A DNA stretch of 64,000 nt from Devosia sp. (GCF_014860165.1 NZ_JACZKG010000071.1:62001-126000), one strand, 5' to 3'. Counted from the first letter of the stretch, positions 18,455 through 27,552 are shown. The notes: generated from the sequence alone by a model not told the origin. Numbers and translations: made by a program.

Positions 18455-19722
18455 TGGTCGACAACGCCTGGATAGCAGCGGCCCTCATGGCCGCCCGACC
18501 CCAGGCGCTGAGCGCCCTGCTGCGCTATTTCCGCAATCTCGACACCGCCGAGGAGGCCTTCCAGGAAGCGAGCCTGCGCGCGGTTCGGACCTGGCCGGTC
18601 AAGGGTCCGCCGCGCGACACCGTTGCCTGGCTGGTCTTCGTCGGGCGCAATTGCGGCATCGATGCCGTGCGCCGGACGCGCAACAATGTCGCCCTGCCCT
18701 CCGAGGCGCATCTGTCCGACACGGGCGACGCCGAGGCCGATATTGCCGAGCGGCTGGACGGATCGCATTATCGCGACGACATCCTGCGGCTGCTGTTCAT
18801 CTGCTGCCACCCGGACCTGCCCTCCAACCAGCAGATTGCCCTGGCCTTGCGTATCGTCGCCGGCCTGCCCTTGCGCCAGATCGCCCGGGCATTTCTCGTC
18901 GGCGAAGCCGCCATGGAACAGCGCATTACCCGTGCCAAGGCCCGCATATCAGCCAATCCCGTGCCCTTCGATGCGCCCGATGCCGACAACAGGCTACAGC
19001 GGCTCGGCACCGTGGCGATGATGCTCTATCTCGTCTTCAACGAAGGCTATTCGCGTGGCCATTCCGACCCCGACGCGGCCAGGCTCTGCGACGAGGCCAT
19101 CCGCCTGACCCGGCTCTTGCTGCGCCTCTTCCCCACCGAGCCCGAAATCATGGGCCTGCTCGCCCTGATGCTGCTGCAGCACGCCCGCCACCGGGCGCGC
19201 CTCGATGCCGAAGGGCAGATCGTGCTGCTGGAGGATCAGGATCGGCGCCTCTGGGACGGACCGATGCTGGCCGAAGGGCGGGCCCTGGTGGAAAAGGCGC
19301 TGCGCCACCAGGCGCCGGGCACCTATCAGGTGCAGGCCGCCATCGCTGCCCAGCATTCCCGCGCCAAGCGCGCCGCCGATACCGATTGGGGCGCTATCGA
19401 CCGGCTCTACCAGACGCTCGAAATGCTGCAGCCTTCGCCTGTCGTGACGCTCAACCGCGCCGTGGCACTGAGCAAGGCCCGCGGCCCCGCCGCCGCCCTG
19501 GCTCTGGTCATGCAGCTGGGCGAAAAACTCGATGGCTACTTCTACTATCACGGCGTGCGCGGTGGCCTTTTGCTGCAACTGGGCGACGCTGCGGGCGCCC
19601 GCGAGGCCTTCAATCGCGCCATTGCGCTGGCCGGCTCGCCCGCCGAGGCGGCCCATATCCGGCTGCATCTCGACCGCCTGGGAACCGTGCCGGCGCTGCC
19701 ACCCGCCCTGTCGGCCAAATAG
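18454..19722 (+). CDS. ECF42-type RNA polymerase sigma factor with TPR-like extension
   Basis: The 422-residue protein has sigma region 2 at residues 10-85 (NLDTAEEAFQEASLRAVRTW), region 4 around 115-170 (LRQIARAFLVGEAAMEQRI), and a C-terminal extension of about 230 residues. The extension opens with MMLYLVFNEGYSRGHSD, the signature of ECF42 factors, which need this TPR-like tail instead of an anti-sigma factor. Translation couples to the DGPF gene (its ATG overlaps that TGA). A VOC protein gene follows at 71 bp and may be a target. Confidence 0.92.
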   Translation: MVDNAWIAAALMAARPQALSALLRYFRNLDTAEEAFQEASLRAVRTWPVKGPPRDTVAWLVFVGRNCGIDAVRRTRNNVALPSEAHLSDTGDAEADIAERLDGSHYRDDILRLLFICCHPDLPSNQQIALALRIVAGLPLRQIARAFLVGEAAMEQRITRAKARISANPVPFDAPDADNRLQRLGTVAMMLYLVFNEGYSRGHSDPDAARLCDEAIRLTRLLLRLFPTEPEIMGLLALMLLQHARHRARLDAEGQIVLLEDQDRRLWDGPMLAEGRALVEKALRHQAPGTYQVQAAIAAQHSRAKRAADTDWGAIDRLYQTLEMLQPSPVVTLNRAVALSKARGPAAALALVMQLGEKLDGYFYYHGVRGGLLLQLGDAAGAREAFNRAIALAGSPAEAAHIRLHLDRLGTVPALPPALSAK

Positions 19723-19792
19723 TCGACAGTAGTCGGTCGAACTGGCGCGCCGCCGCTCGTCGTGCTTGCATGGCCAACAGAGGAGACCAGCC

Positions 19793-20194
19793 ATGACCCA
19801 GTTTCGTCCCCAGGGCGGCGTGACGCCCTATCTCAATGTCGATGGCGCCCGCAAGGCGCTCGACTTCTACAAGACTGCCTTCGCCGGCATCGAGCGCGAA
19901 GCCATTCCTGCCGAAAACAGCGACAAGCTGATGCACAGCCAGATCGACATCAATGGCAGCCCGGTCTTCGTCTGCGACTTCTTTCCCGATTATGGCTTTG
20001 CCCCCGTCGCCCCGCAGGGCTTCAACATGCATATCCATGTCGATGACGCGCAAACGTGGTGGGACCGCGCCGTTGCCGCCGGCTGCGAGATCACCTCGCC
20101 GCTCAAGACCGAATTCTGGGGCGACATCTACGGCCAGCTCAAGGACCCGTTCGGCGTGACCTGGGCGATCGGCCAGAGCGTGAAGCAGGACTGA
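19793..20194 (+). CDS. VOC superfamily protein (PhnB-like)
   Basis: This 133-residue protein carries one VOC (glyoxalase/bleomycin resistance) fold. It begins VTPYLNVDGARKALDFYKTA and ends with YGQLKDPFGVTWAIGQ, the usual PhnB-like ending with the metal-ligand Glu position replaced. I start at MTQFRPQGG (19793), which has GGAGA upstream. It follows the ECF42 factor in the same direction, as is common in this operon type. Confidence 0.88.
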   Translation: MTQFRPQGGVTPYLNVDGARKALDFYKTAFAGIEREAIPAENSDKLMHSQIDINGSPVFVCDFFPDYGFAPVAPQGFNMHIHVDDAQTWWDRAVAAGCEITSPLKTEFWGDIYGQLKDPFGVTWAIGQSVKQD

Positions 20195-20212
20195 TCGGCA
20201 CTCTCGCCGGTG

Positions 20213-20344
20213 TTCTCCCCTCTCCCCTTTGCGGGAGAGGGTGGTTTTCCGCGTCCAGCGGAAAACCGGGTGAGGGGGTTGGCACTGCAGCTTCGGCATG
20301 CCCCCTCATCCGCCCTTCGGGCAACTTATCCGGCGAGGGGAGTA
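20213..20344. repeat. compound GC-rich intergenic repeat, copy 3
   Basis: The 132-bp region holds CTCCCCTCTCCCC...GGGAGAGGG, the inner hairpin GGTTTTCCGC-gtcca-GCGGAAAACC and GGTGAGGGGG/CCCCCTCATCC. It resembles the element at 60990-61117, and both carry a GTGAGGGGG core. It lies between the ECF42 operon and ligD. Confidence 0.7.
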
Positions 20345-20406
20345 GGCGAAGGAGCCGGGAAACTCTGCTAAGCCCTTCATTCACCCCTTCGCGCTAACCT
20401 CACCCC

Positions 20407-22842
20407 ATGGCCGCCGACAATCTGAAAACCTACCGCGCCAAACGCGATTTCCAGCGCACCAGCGAGCCCGCCGGCACGGTGGGCAGCGGCAGCAATCGCT
20501 TCGTCGTGCACAAGCATCATGCGACCTCGGACCACTATGACCTGCGCCTCGAACTCGATGGCGTGCTCAAAAGCTGGGCCGTGCCCAAGGGCCCCTCGCT
20601 CAACCCGGCCGACAAGCGCTTCGCTGCCGCGACCGAGGATCATCCCATCGAGTATATCGATTTCGAGGGCGTCATTCCCGAAGGCGAATATGGCGGCGGG
20701 CCGATGATCGTCTGGGATACCGGCACCTGGGCGCCGATGGGCGATCCACATGAGGATTTGAAGAAGGGTGCCTTCAAGTTCCGCCTGGTCGGCGAAAAGC
20801 TGCGCGGCGGCTGGATGCTGGCCCGGCTCAAGGGCAAGCCCGAGGACAAGGGCAAGGAGGGCTGGATCCTGTTCAAGGAACGGGACACCTCAATGAGTAC
20901 CGAGATCGACATCCTCGAAACCCGCCCTGAAAGCGTCAAGACCGGCCGGCGCATCGAGGAACTGGTGGCCCCACCGCCACCGCCGCTCAAGAAGACCACC
21001 CGGCCGCAGCCGGGGAAACTGACCGGTGCCGTAAAGGCCGTACTGCCCCCGACCATGGAGCTGCAGCTCGCCTCGCCAGCCGAAAAAGTGCCGCGCGTCG
21101 ATGCCGGCTATCTGCACGAGATCAAGTTCGACGGCTACCGCACCCTCGCCTTCCTCGATGGCGGCGCCACGCGCCTCATCACCCGCGGCGGGCTCGACTG
21201 GACCAAGCGCTATGGCGACCTGCCGGATGCCTTTGCCGAACTGAACTGCAAGACCGCCATCATCGATGGCGAGATCGTCGTGCTCGACAGCAAGGGCATC
21301 AGCCGCTTCGGCATGCTGCAGGATGCGCTTTCCGCCGGCGCCGGCAACAAGCTGGTCTTCTATGCCTTCGACCTCCTCCATCTCGATGGCTGGGACCTGC
21401 GTTCCGTGCCGCTGCTCAAGCGCAAGGGCCTCTTGGCGCAACTGCTGTCGGGCCATGTGACGCCGCGCTCGGCCATCCAATATTCCGACCATGTCGAAGG
21501 CGATGGCCAGCCGCTGCTCGACCACGCCTCCGAACTGGGGCTCGAAGGCATCGTCAGCAAGCGCGCCGACGGCAAATACACCGCCGGGCGCTCGTCCACC
21601 TGGCTCAAGATCAAGGCGCTCAAGACCGGCGATTTCGTCATCGCCGGCTATAGCGAGAGTGCCGCCAATGGCGGCATCGGCGCGCTGGCCATGGGCGAAT
21701 GGGTCGAGGGCGAGCTGGTCTATCGCGGCAAGGTCGGTACCGGCTTCGATGCCGCGACGATGAAATCGCTGGTCAATCGCCTTGCGCAACTGCGCATCGA
21801 CGACAAGCTCGATGGTGCGCCCAAGGAGATCATCGCAGTCCGGCCCATCCTCACCGGCCGGGTGCAATATGCCACCATGACCACGGACGGCATGCTGCGC
21901 CATGCCGTGTTCAAGGGCCTGCGGCAGGCCGAGTTGACCACCCCCATGGCAACCCCGGTCAGGCGCATCATCTCCGACGCGGACCTCGCCGGCATCTGGG
22001 TGACCAATCCGACCCGCCGCCTGTTCGGCAAGTCCGGGCCGACCAAGCTCGATATCGCGGTCTATTACGCCGCCGTGGGCGACTACATACTGCCGCACCT
22101 GTTCAACCGCCCGGTCTCGCTGTTTCGCTGCCCCACTGGCAAGCCGCATGACTGCTTCTTCCAGCGGCATCCCTTCACCGGCATGCCGACGACACTCAAG
22201 AGCTTCGAAACGCAGAATTCGGAGGGCGAGAAGCAGGTCTATATCTCGGTCGAGGACGCCAAGGGCTATCTGGCGCTCGCCCAGTTCGGCGTCATCGAGT
22301 TTCATGCCTGGGGCACCCATGTGGCCCATATCGACAAGCCCGACCGGGTGATCTTCGACCTCGATCCGGGCGAAGGCGTGCAATGGCGCGACGTGGTCAA
22401 TGCCGCCGTCCACCTGCGCGGCGAACTGGAAGGTATGGGGTTCAAGCCGTTCGTGAAGACCTCCGGCGGCCGGGGCGTGCACATCGTGGTGCCCACGACC
22501 AAGAAACTCACCTGGAAGCAGGCTCACGCCGCCTGCGCCACCATCGCCGTGGCCTTGGCCAGGACCGGGCGCGATACGTTTACCACCACCATGGGCGAGC
22601 AGAACCGCAAGGGCCGCATCTTCATCGACTATCACCGCAATGCCCGCAGCGCGACGGCGGTGGCGGCGTATTCGCTGCGCGCCCGGCCGCATCTGCCGGC
22701 CTCCACGCCAATAGACTGGCGCGATCTGGAGTCCATCGACTCTCCCGAGGACCTGAATTATTCTACGCTTCCGGGTTTATTAACCACGACGGGCGACCCC
22801 TGGGCCGACATTAACGAGTCAGCACGGGATCTGGCGCCATGA
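20407..22842 (+). CDS. ligD: non-homologous end joining DNA ligase D
   Basis: The 811-residue multidomain enzyme has the order PE-LIG-POL. The 3'-phosphoesterase module lies at about 20-190 (VVHKHHATSDHYDLRLEL). The ATP-dependent ligase lies at about 215-520, with the adenylated Lys near 239 in HEIKFDGYR. The primase-polymerase is C-terminal, with the metal-binding FDLDPGEG near 650. It processes, fills and seals broken DNA ends held by Ku, whose gene follows 41 bp later. This domain order is the Pseudomonas/rhizobial one, not the mycobacterial one. Confidence 0.97.
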   Translation: MAADNLKTYRAKRDFQRTSEPAGTVGSGSNRFVVHKHHATSDHYDLRLELDGVLKSWAVPKGPSLNPADKRFAAATEDHPIEYIDFEGVIPEGEYGGGPMIVWDTGTWAPMGDPHEDLKKGAFKFRLVGEKLRGGWMLARLKGKPEDKGKEGWILFKERDTSMSTEIDILETRPESVKTGRRIEELVAPPPPPLKKTTRPQPGKLTGAVKAVLPPTMELQLASPAEKVPRVDAGYLHEIKFDGYRTLAFLDGGATRLITRGGLDWTKRYGDLPDAFAELNCKTAIIDGEIVVLDSKGISRFGMLQDALSAGAGNKLVFYAFDLLHLDGWDLRSVPLLKRKGLLAQLLSGHVTPRSAIQYSDHVEGDGQPLLDHASELGLEGIVSKRADGKYTAGRSSTWLKIKALKTGDFVIAGYSESAANGGIGALAMGEWVEGELVYRGKVGTGFDAATMKSLVNRLAQLRIDDKLDGAPKEIIAVRPILTGRVQYATMTTDGMLRHAVFKGLRQAELTTPMATPVRRIISDADLAGIWVTNPTRRLFGKSGPTKLDIAVYYAAVGDYILPHLFNRPVSLFRCPTGKPHDCFFQRHPFTGMPTTLKSFETQNSEGEKQVYISVEDAKGYLALAQFGVIEFHAWGTHVAHIDKPDRVIFDLDPGEGVQWRDVVNAAVHLRGELEGMGFKPFVKTSGGRGVHIVVPTTKKLTWKQAHAACATIAVALARTGRDTFTTTMGEQNRKGRIFIDYHRNARSATAVAAYSLRARPHLPASTPIDWRDLESIDSPEDLNYSTLPGLLTTTGDPWADINESARDLAP

Positions 22843-22883
22843 ATGACTGTTGTTTGCGATTAGTGTTTGCGTAGGAGGCGACA

Positions 22884-23786
22884 ATGGCACCCAGAGCAAG
22901 TTGGAAGGGCCACATCCGGCTGAGCCTGGTGAGCTGCGCGGTCAAGATGTTCCCGGCCACATCGACGTCGGAACGCATCAGCTTCAACCAGCTGCACAAG
23001 GACACGCATAACCGCATCAACATGAAGCCGGTCGATCCCGAACTGGGCCTAGTCGAACGAAGCGACCTGGTGCGCGGCTACGAATACGAAGACAAGCAGT
23101 ATATCATCATCGAGGATTCTGACCTCGAGGCCGTCCGCATCGAATCCAACCACACGCTCAATATCGAAGCCTTTGTCGATGAGAGCGAAGTGGATGTGAT
23201 CTACCAGGACGCCCCTTATTACCTGGCCCCCGATGGCGCCATGGCGGAGGAAACCTTCGTCGTGCTGCGCGAAGCCATGCGCAAATCCGGCAAGGTCGCC
23301 ATCGCCCGCCTGGTGCTCTCAAGCCGCGAGCGCGTCGTCACCATCGGCGCCCGCGACAACGGCATGTTCGTCACCACGCTGCGCAATCCCAACGAGGTGC
23401 GCGGAACCGCGGAATATTTTGGCAATATTCCGGTCGGCAATCCGGAGCCGGAAATGCTCGACCTGGCGCAGAAGCTGATCGAGCAGAAGGTCACCCATTT
23501 CGACCCCAAGGCCTATGAAGACCGCTACGAAGTGGCGCTGATGTCGATGATCAAGGAAAAGCTCAAGGGCCATAAACCGATCATTGCAGCGGCGCCCGAA
23601 CGCGGTAATGTCATCAACCTGATGGATGCGCTCAAGGCCAGCCTGGGCGAGGCCAAGCCGGCCGCCCCCAGCAAGGCCAAGGCACCGGCCGCACCCAAGG
23701 AATCCGCCGCGAAGGCATCGCTCAAGGCCGCATTGGAAGCATCCAAGGCGGCAGCACCAAAGGCGGCAGCAAAGAAGAAGGCCTAA
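22884..23786 (+). CDS. ku: Ku DNA end-binding protein
   Basis: The 300-residue protein begins MAPRASWKGHIRLSLVSC, typical of bacterial Ku, and carries the ring-forming core to about residue 255. A Lys/Ala/Pro-rich tail follows (KAAAPKAAAKKKA at the end), like the basic extensions that help some bacterial Ku proteins bind DNA. GGAGG precedes the ATG. It forms the homodimer that recruits LigD. Confidence 0.96.
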   Translation: MAPRASWKGHIRLSLVSCAVKMFPATSTSERISFNQLHKDTHNRINMKPVDPELGLVERSDLVRGYEYEDKQYIIIEDSDLEAVRIESNHTLNIEAFVDESEVDVIYQDAPYYLAPDGAMAEETFVVLREAMRKSGKVAIARLVLSSRERVVTIGARDNGMFVTTLRNPNEVRGTAEYFGNIPVGNPEPEMLDLAQKLIEQKVTHFDPKAYEDRYEVALMSMIKEKLKGHKPIIAAAPERGNVINLMDALKASLGEAKPAAPSKAKAPAAPKESAAKASLKAALEASKAAAPKAAAKKKA

Positions 23787-23789
23787 ACC

Positions 23790-24866
23790 ATGCGAGCAGG
23801 CGGGGAGAGCTACGGCGTCATCGGCGCCCTGCAGGCCTTCCCGCTCCGCCTCGCCACCCGCCGCGTCCAGGCGCTCGGTGGGCGGCTGCACCGCAACATG
23901 ACCCGCGGTACCACCGCCGTTGTGCTGGGCCGCAAGCTGCTTGCCAGCAAATCGCAAGAATTCATCGAGCAGGCTTGCGGCAAAGCCCGGGCAAGCAACA
24001 TCCCCCTGTTGAGCGAAAACGGCTTCCTGCGCCTCCTCCGCACCCTGCCCCCGGTCGCCACCGCCAACATCACCCGCCAGTCCATGCTCGACCAGTCCCG
24101 CCTCGATGGCGACACGCTGGACCTGCTGGCACTGTTCGACGCCTTCGAACACCATGCCGAGCCCTTCTCCTTCCGCGACGTGATCCTCGCGAAAAAATAC
24201 GCCGGGCTGGTGGCGTCAGGCGCCAGCTGGAGCGCCATTGCCAAGGCCGTGCACCAGATCGGTCCGGTCGGCTCGCTCACCGCCTTGACCCTCCAATCGG
24301 AAGGCCCGGCCCGCATCGTCGCCAGGGATGCGCACTCCCTCGCCGAACTCGATGGCCAGCGCTTGTTGCCGCTGCCTGAGATCGAGGAAGACGCCGAGGA
24401 CTATTTCGGGCTGGCCGAAGCCGCCGAGGCGACTGAACTTTTCGCTGAAGCCGCAACACTTTACGAGCATTGTGCAGCGATCGACCCCACCGACGCCGTG
24501 GCCGCCTTCAATTTCGGCAACTGCCTGCGGGCGCTTGGCAATCTCGGCGAGGCCGCGACGGCCTACATTACCGCGATCAAGCGCGACCCTGATTTTGTCG
24601 AAGCCTGGTTCAACCATGGCGGCATATTGCGCGACATGGGCCGCATCGACGCCGCACGTTGGCATCTGGGTCAGGCCGTGGCGCTCGACCCCAGCTATGC
24701 CGACGCCATCTACAACCTCGCCGCGCTCGAATATGACGCGCACGACCTGGCGGCGGCGCGCGGATGGTGGCTGCGCTATCTGGAGCTCGACGGCAGCTCG
24801 GACTGGGCCCGCCGTGCCCGCGCTGGTGTCGGGCTGGCCAATCGGATGCTCAACAAGGTCGGATAG
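23790..24866 (+). CDS. BRCT-like, MerR-like and TPR domain protein of the NHEJ cluster
   Basis: This 358-residue protein starts four bases after ku. Residues 9-80 read like a BRCT fold: ATRRVQALGGRLHRNMTRGT, then a hydrophobic strand TTAVVLG and, later, ASNIPLLSENGFLRLL. Residues 95-165 look like a MerR-type winged helix (PFSFRDVILAKKYAGLVASG, then SWSAIAKAVHQIG). Residues 215-355 hold about four TPR units (AAFNFGNCLRALGNLGEAAT and similar). BRCT domains bind phospho-peptides or partner proteins in DNA repair, so a scaffold or regulator of end joining is likely. The domain calls are by eye and unconfirmed. Confidence 0.72.
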   Translation: MRAGGESYGVIGALQAFPLRLATRRVQALGGRLHRNMTRGTTAVVLGRKLLASKSQEFIEQACGKARASNIPLLSENGFLRLLRTLPPVATANITRQSMLDQSRLDGDTLDLLALFDAFEHHAEPFSFRDVILAKKYAGLVASGASWSAIAKAVHQIGPVGSLTALTLQSEGPARIVARDAHSLAELDGQRLLPLPEIEEDAEDYFGLAEAAEATELFAEAATLYEHCAAIDPTDAVAAFNFGNCLRALGNLGEAATAYITAIKRDPDFVEAWFNHGGILRDMGRIDAARWHLGQAVALDPSYADAIYNLAALEYDAHDLAAARGWWLRYLELDGSSDWARRARAGVGLANRMLNKVG

Positions 24867-24869
24867 TCC

Positions 24870-25514
24870 ATGCCCACCAGCTTCCTGTTCGACGGCCCTG
24901 AAGATGCGCGCGTCACCATCCTCCTGGCGCATGGCGCCGGCGCGCCGATGGATTCGGCCTCGATGAATGCCACAGCCAAGGCCCTTGCGGCTCAGGGTTT
25001 TCGCGTGGCCCGGTTCGAATTCGGCTATATGGCCGGCCGCCGGACCGAAGTCGGCAGGAGGCCGCCGCCGCGCGCCGACAAGGTGATGCCCGAATTCATC
25101 GTCGCGGTGGATGACCTGGGGCCCACCAATGGTCCGCTGCTGATCGGCGGCAAATCCATGGGCGGCCGCGTCGCCAGCATGGTGGCCGATGCGCTGTTCG
25201 ATGCCGGCCGCATCGCGGGGCTGGTATGCCTCGGCTATCCCTTCCATCCGCCCGGTAAGCCCGAAACGCTGCGCACCGCCCATCTCGCCGAGCTCAGGAC
25301 GCCGACCTTGATCTTCCACGGCACCCGCGACGAATTCGGCTCGCCCGAGGAGATCGCCACCTACACGCTGTCACCAGCCATCAGGGTGCAGTTCCTTGAA
25401 GACGGCGACCATGACCTCAAGCCGCGCAAGGCTTTGTCGGGTTTCTCGACCGGCGATCATCTCCAGACCATCGCCAGCAGCATCGACGCCTGGATCAAGT
25501 CCATCGCGCCGTGA
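24870..25514 (+). CDS. alpha/beta hydrolase of the KAN/Tex30-like family
   Basis: The 214-residue hydrolase has an oxyanion-hole region ILLAHGAGAPMDS, the nucleophile Ser in LIGGKSMGGRVAS (around residue 98), an Asp in FHGTRDEFGSPEE and a His in LEDGDHDLKPRK. It matches the small dienelactone-hydrolase-like family common in proteobacteria. It starts 4 bp after the TPR gene and overlaps the exonuclease gene, so it is co-expressed with repair genes although its substrate is unknown. Confidence 0.85.
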   Translation: MPTSFLFDGPEDARVTILLAHGAGAPMDSASMNATAKALAAQGFRVARFEFGYMAGRRTEVGRRPPPRADKVMPEFIVAVDDLGPTNGPLLIGGKSMGGRVASMVADALFDAGRIAGLVCLGYPFHPPGKPETLRTAHLAELRTPTLIFHGTRDEFGSPEEIATYTLSPAIRVQFLEDGDHDLKPRKALSGFSTGDHLQTIASSIDAWIKSIAP

Positions 25515-26284
25515 AGATCGCCACCTACAATATCAACGGCATCAACAAGCGCCTGCCCAACCTGATGGAGTGGCTTGCCGATGCCGCGCCCGACGTGGTG
25601 TGCCTGCAGGAACTCAAGGCCACCGACCGCCAGTTCCCCGCCAGCGCACTGGCCGATGCCGGCTATGGCGCGGTGTGGCGCGGGGAATCGAGCTGGAACG
25701 GCGTCGCCATCCTGGCCCGCGGCAGCGAGCCGGTGCTGACCCAGTCGGAACTGCCGGGGGATGCCGATGACAAGCAGGCCCGCTATATCGAAGCCGCGGT
25801 CAATGGTGTGCTGGTGGCCTGTCTCTATGCCCCCAATGGCAACCCGCAGCCGGGGCCGAAATTCAGCTACAAACTGGCCTGGATGGAGCGCTTCCTGGCC
25901 CATGCCCAGGGCCTGTGGGACACCGGCCTGCCGGTCGCCCTGGTGGGGGACTACAATATCGTCCCCGGGCCGCGCGACATCTACCAGACCACATCCTATC
26001 GCGATAACGCGCTGGTGCAGCCGGAGAGCCGGGCGCTGTTCGGGCAACTGCTGGCACAAGGCTGGACTGACGCCATCCGCAAGCAGCATCCCAACGAGAC
26101 CGTCTATACCTTCTGGGACTATATGCGGAACCGCTGGCCGCGTGACGCCGGGCTGCGCATCGACCACCTGCTGCTGAGCAAGTCATTGGCCCGCAAGCTG
26201 GTGGCCGCCGGGGTCGATCGCGAGGTGCGCGGCCGGGATGGCGCCAGCGACCATGCCCCGGCCTGGATCGAGCTGCGCGCCTAG
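25511..26284 (+). CDS. xthA: exodeoxyribonuclease III family AP endonuclease
   Basis: The 257-residue enzyme has the ExoIII motifs: IATYNINGINKRLPNL, VVCLQELKATD (metal Glu), LVGDYNIVPGPRD (Asp/Asn), and the C-terminal RIDHLLLSK and GASDHAPAWIEL (catalytic Asp-His). It cuts AP sites and removes 3' blocking groups, producing ends for ligation. The start is GTG at 25511, overlapping the previous TGA by 4 bp. It is the last gene of the ligD-ku cluster. Confidence 0.93.
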   Translation: MKIATYNINGINKRLPNLMEWLADAAPDVVCLQELKATDRQFPASALADAGYGAVWRGESSWNGVAILARGSEPVLTQSELPGDADDKQARYIEAAVNGVLVACLYAPNGNPQPGPKFSYKLAWMERFLAHAQGLWDTGLPVALVGDYNIVPGPRDIYQTTSYRDNALVQPESRALFGQLLAQGWTDAIRKQHPNETVYTFWDYMRNRWPRDAGLRIDHLLLSKSLARKLVAAGVDREVRGRDGASDHAPAWIELRA

Positions 26285-26290
26285 ACGAAA

Positions 26291-26314
26291 GAGGCCCGGC
26301 TGCTGCCGGGCCTC
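26291..26314 (-). terminator. hairpin terminator for the secreted-protein gene
   Basis: GAGGCCCGGC and GCCGGGCCTC form a perfect 10-bp stem with loop TGCT between two convergent genes. The minus strand continues into TTTCG, so it suits the gene at 26337-26855 best; it may also stop readthrough from xthA. Confidence 0.7.
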
Positions 26315-26336
26315 CACCATGATCAGAATGCAGGCC

Positions 26337-26855
26337 TTATGGGGCCATCTGCAGGTCCTTGGGACCGTCGAAGTTGGGCTTCGGGTCTGGATTGTTGTCG
26401 GGTGCCATCTGGAAATCATCGGGGCCGTCGAAGTTCGGCTTGGGATCGGGATTGTTGGGGGCATCCTTGATGTCCTTGGGGCCCTGGATACCACCGCCGC
26501 CATTGCCACCATTGCCGCCACCATTGCCCTGGTTCCCGCCGCTGCTGCTGGGCTCATAGCCGGCAGGCAGGCTGCCGATAACGCGGATCACGTCGATCTG
26601 GCGCTCGATGCCCGGCCAGGCGCAGATCGCCTGGCGGTCCTCGAAATATTCGCAGGCCACCGGAACCGAGGGGGTCTGGCAGCTGGCCAGGGCACCATCG
26701 AGGCCGAAGCTGCCGCCATGGTTCTCGCAGCGATATTGGAAGCCTTCGAGCGAACTGCTCATCAGGCGGGTAGCGGCCTGGCTGGGCGCCGTGGCGGCAG
26801 CCATGGACAGGATGGCGGCGGCGAATGAGATGGTCAGTGAAAGGGTCTTGGTCAT
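26337..26855 (-). CDS. exported protein with Gly/Asn linker and tandem C-terminal repeat
   Basis: The 172-residue protein has a signal peptide (MTKTLSLTISFAAAILSMAA, cleavage near SQA). A Cys-containing domain of about 90 residues follows (FQYRCENHGGSF, SVPVACEYFEDRQAICAW). After it comes a Gly/Asn-rich linker (GNGGGNGGNGGGG), and the C-terminus repeats NPDPKPNFDGPxDxQMAP twice in tandem. The start at 26855 has GAGGAAA upstream. I recognise no family; the protein is likely periplasmic or surface exposed, with the repeat as a binding or anchoring tail. Confidence 0.8.
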   Translation of the reverse strand: MTKTLSLTISFAAAILSMAAATAPSQAATRLMSSSLEGFQYRCENHGGSFGLDGALASCQTPSVPVACEYFEDRQAICAWPGIERQIDVIRVIGSLPAGYEPSSSGGNQGNGGGNGGNGGGGIQGPKDIKDAPNNPDPKPNFDGPDDFQMAPDNNPDPKPNFDGPKDLQMAP

Positions 26856-27108
26856 AATAATTTCCTCATCTGGGGCACCCCGTCGGGGATGCGTTGGTCT
26901 TGATGAGGCTGCTAATAGCCGGGGCCATTTCACGCTGGCGTGAACCCCTCGTTTAGGCGCGGTTCATCTGGCGAGCCAGCCCGACGGCATTACAGAATGC
27001 TGACGTCGCCAGTTATCATATTGAAATGTAAAGAAAAAATAGGCGCTAGCGGAACAAGCTGCCGAATCGATCATTTGAGTCCTCGCCAATACAACGAGGA
27101 GAACCAGC

Positions 27109-27552
27109 ATGAAAAAGCTGCTCATTTGTGTTTCTGCCATTGCCCTGCTGGGCGCACCGATCGCCCATGCCCAGACCGCCGATACCGACGCCCAAGCGGG
27201 CGCTGTGGTGGGCGGAACGGCCGGCGGTGCCACCGGCGCGGTGGTTGGCGGCCTCATCTTTGGACCCATCGGCGCAGTCATCGGCGGGTTCACCGGCGCC
27301 ACGATCGGCGCATCGGCGGGCGTCGAGGCGTCTTCGGTTGAATATGTGCGTCTCAATCCAACCGAGCCCGTCGTGATCGAAGGCGACATCGACGTCGGCT
27401 TCGCCGTGCCGGCCGAGATCGAACTGCACCCCATCGAGGGCGATGCGACCCACGGCTACTTCTACACCAATGACCGCGTCTACTTCGTCAACCTGAGCGA
27501 CCGCACGGTGGTCTATTCCCCCGGCGTGGTCGTGGCTGCCGAAGCCGACTGA
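27109..27552 (+). CDS. DUF1236 protein with glycine zipper, exported
   Basis: This 147-residue protein has a signal peptide (MKKLLICVSAIALLGAPIAHA). A glycine-zipper helix region follows (GAVVGGTAGGATGAVVGGLI and GAVIGGFTGATIGASAG, residues 31-75). The C-terminal DUF1236 domain has IELHPIEGD...YFYTNDRVYFVN. Rhizobial DUF1236 proteins are envelope proteins of unknown role. GAGGAG lies upstream of the ATG. Confidence 0.87.
   Translation: MKKLLICVSAIALLGAPIAHAQTADTDAQAGAVVGGTAGGATGAVVGGLIFGPIGAVIGGFTGATIGASAGVEASSVEYVRLNPTEPVVIEGDIDVGFAVPAEIELHPIEGDATHGYFYTNDRVYFVNLSDRTVVYSPGVVVAAEAD

Noticed and set aside
20890-22692. 600-codon minus-strand ORF opposite ligD
   Set aside because: Composition is typical of an antisense shadow (long runs of Ala, Arg, Gly, His), and ligD motifs on the plus strand are complete.
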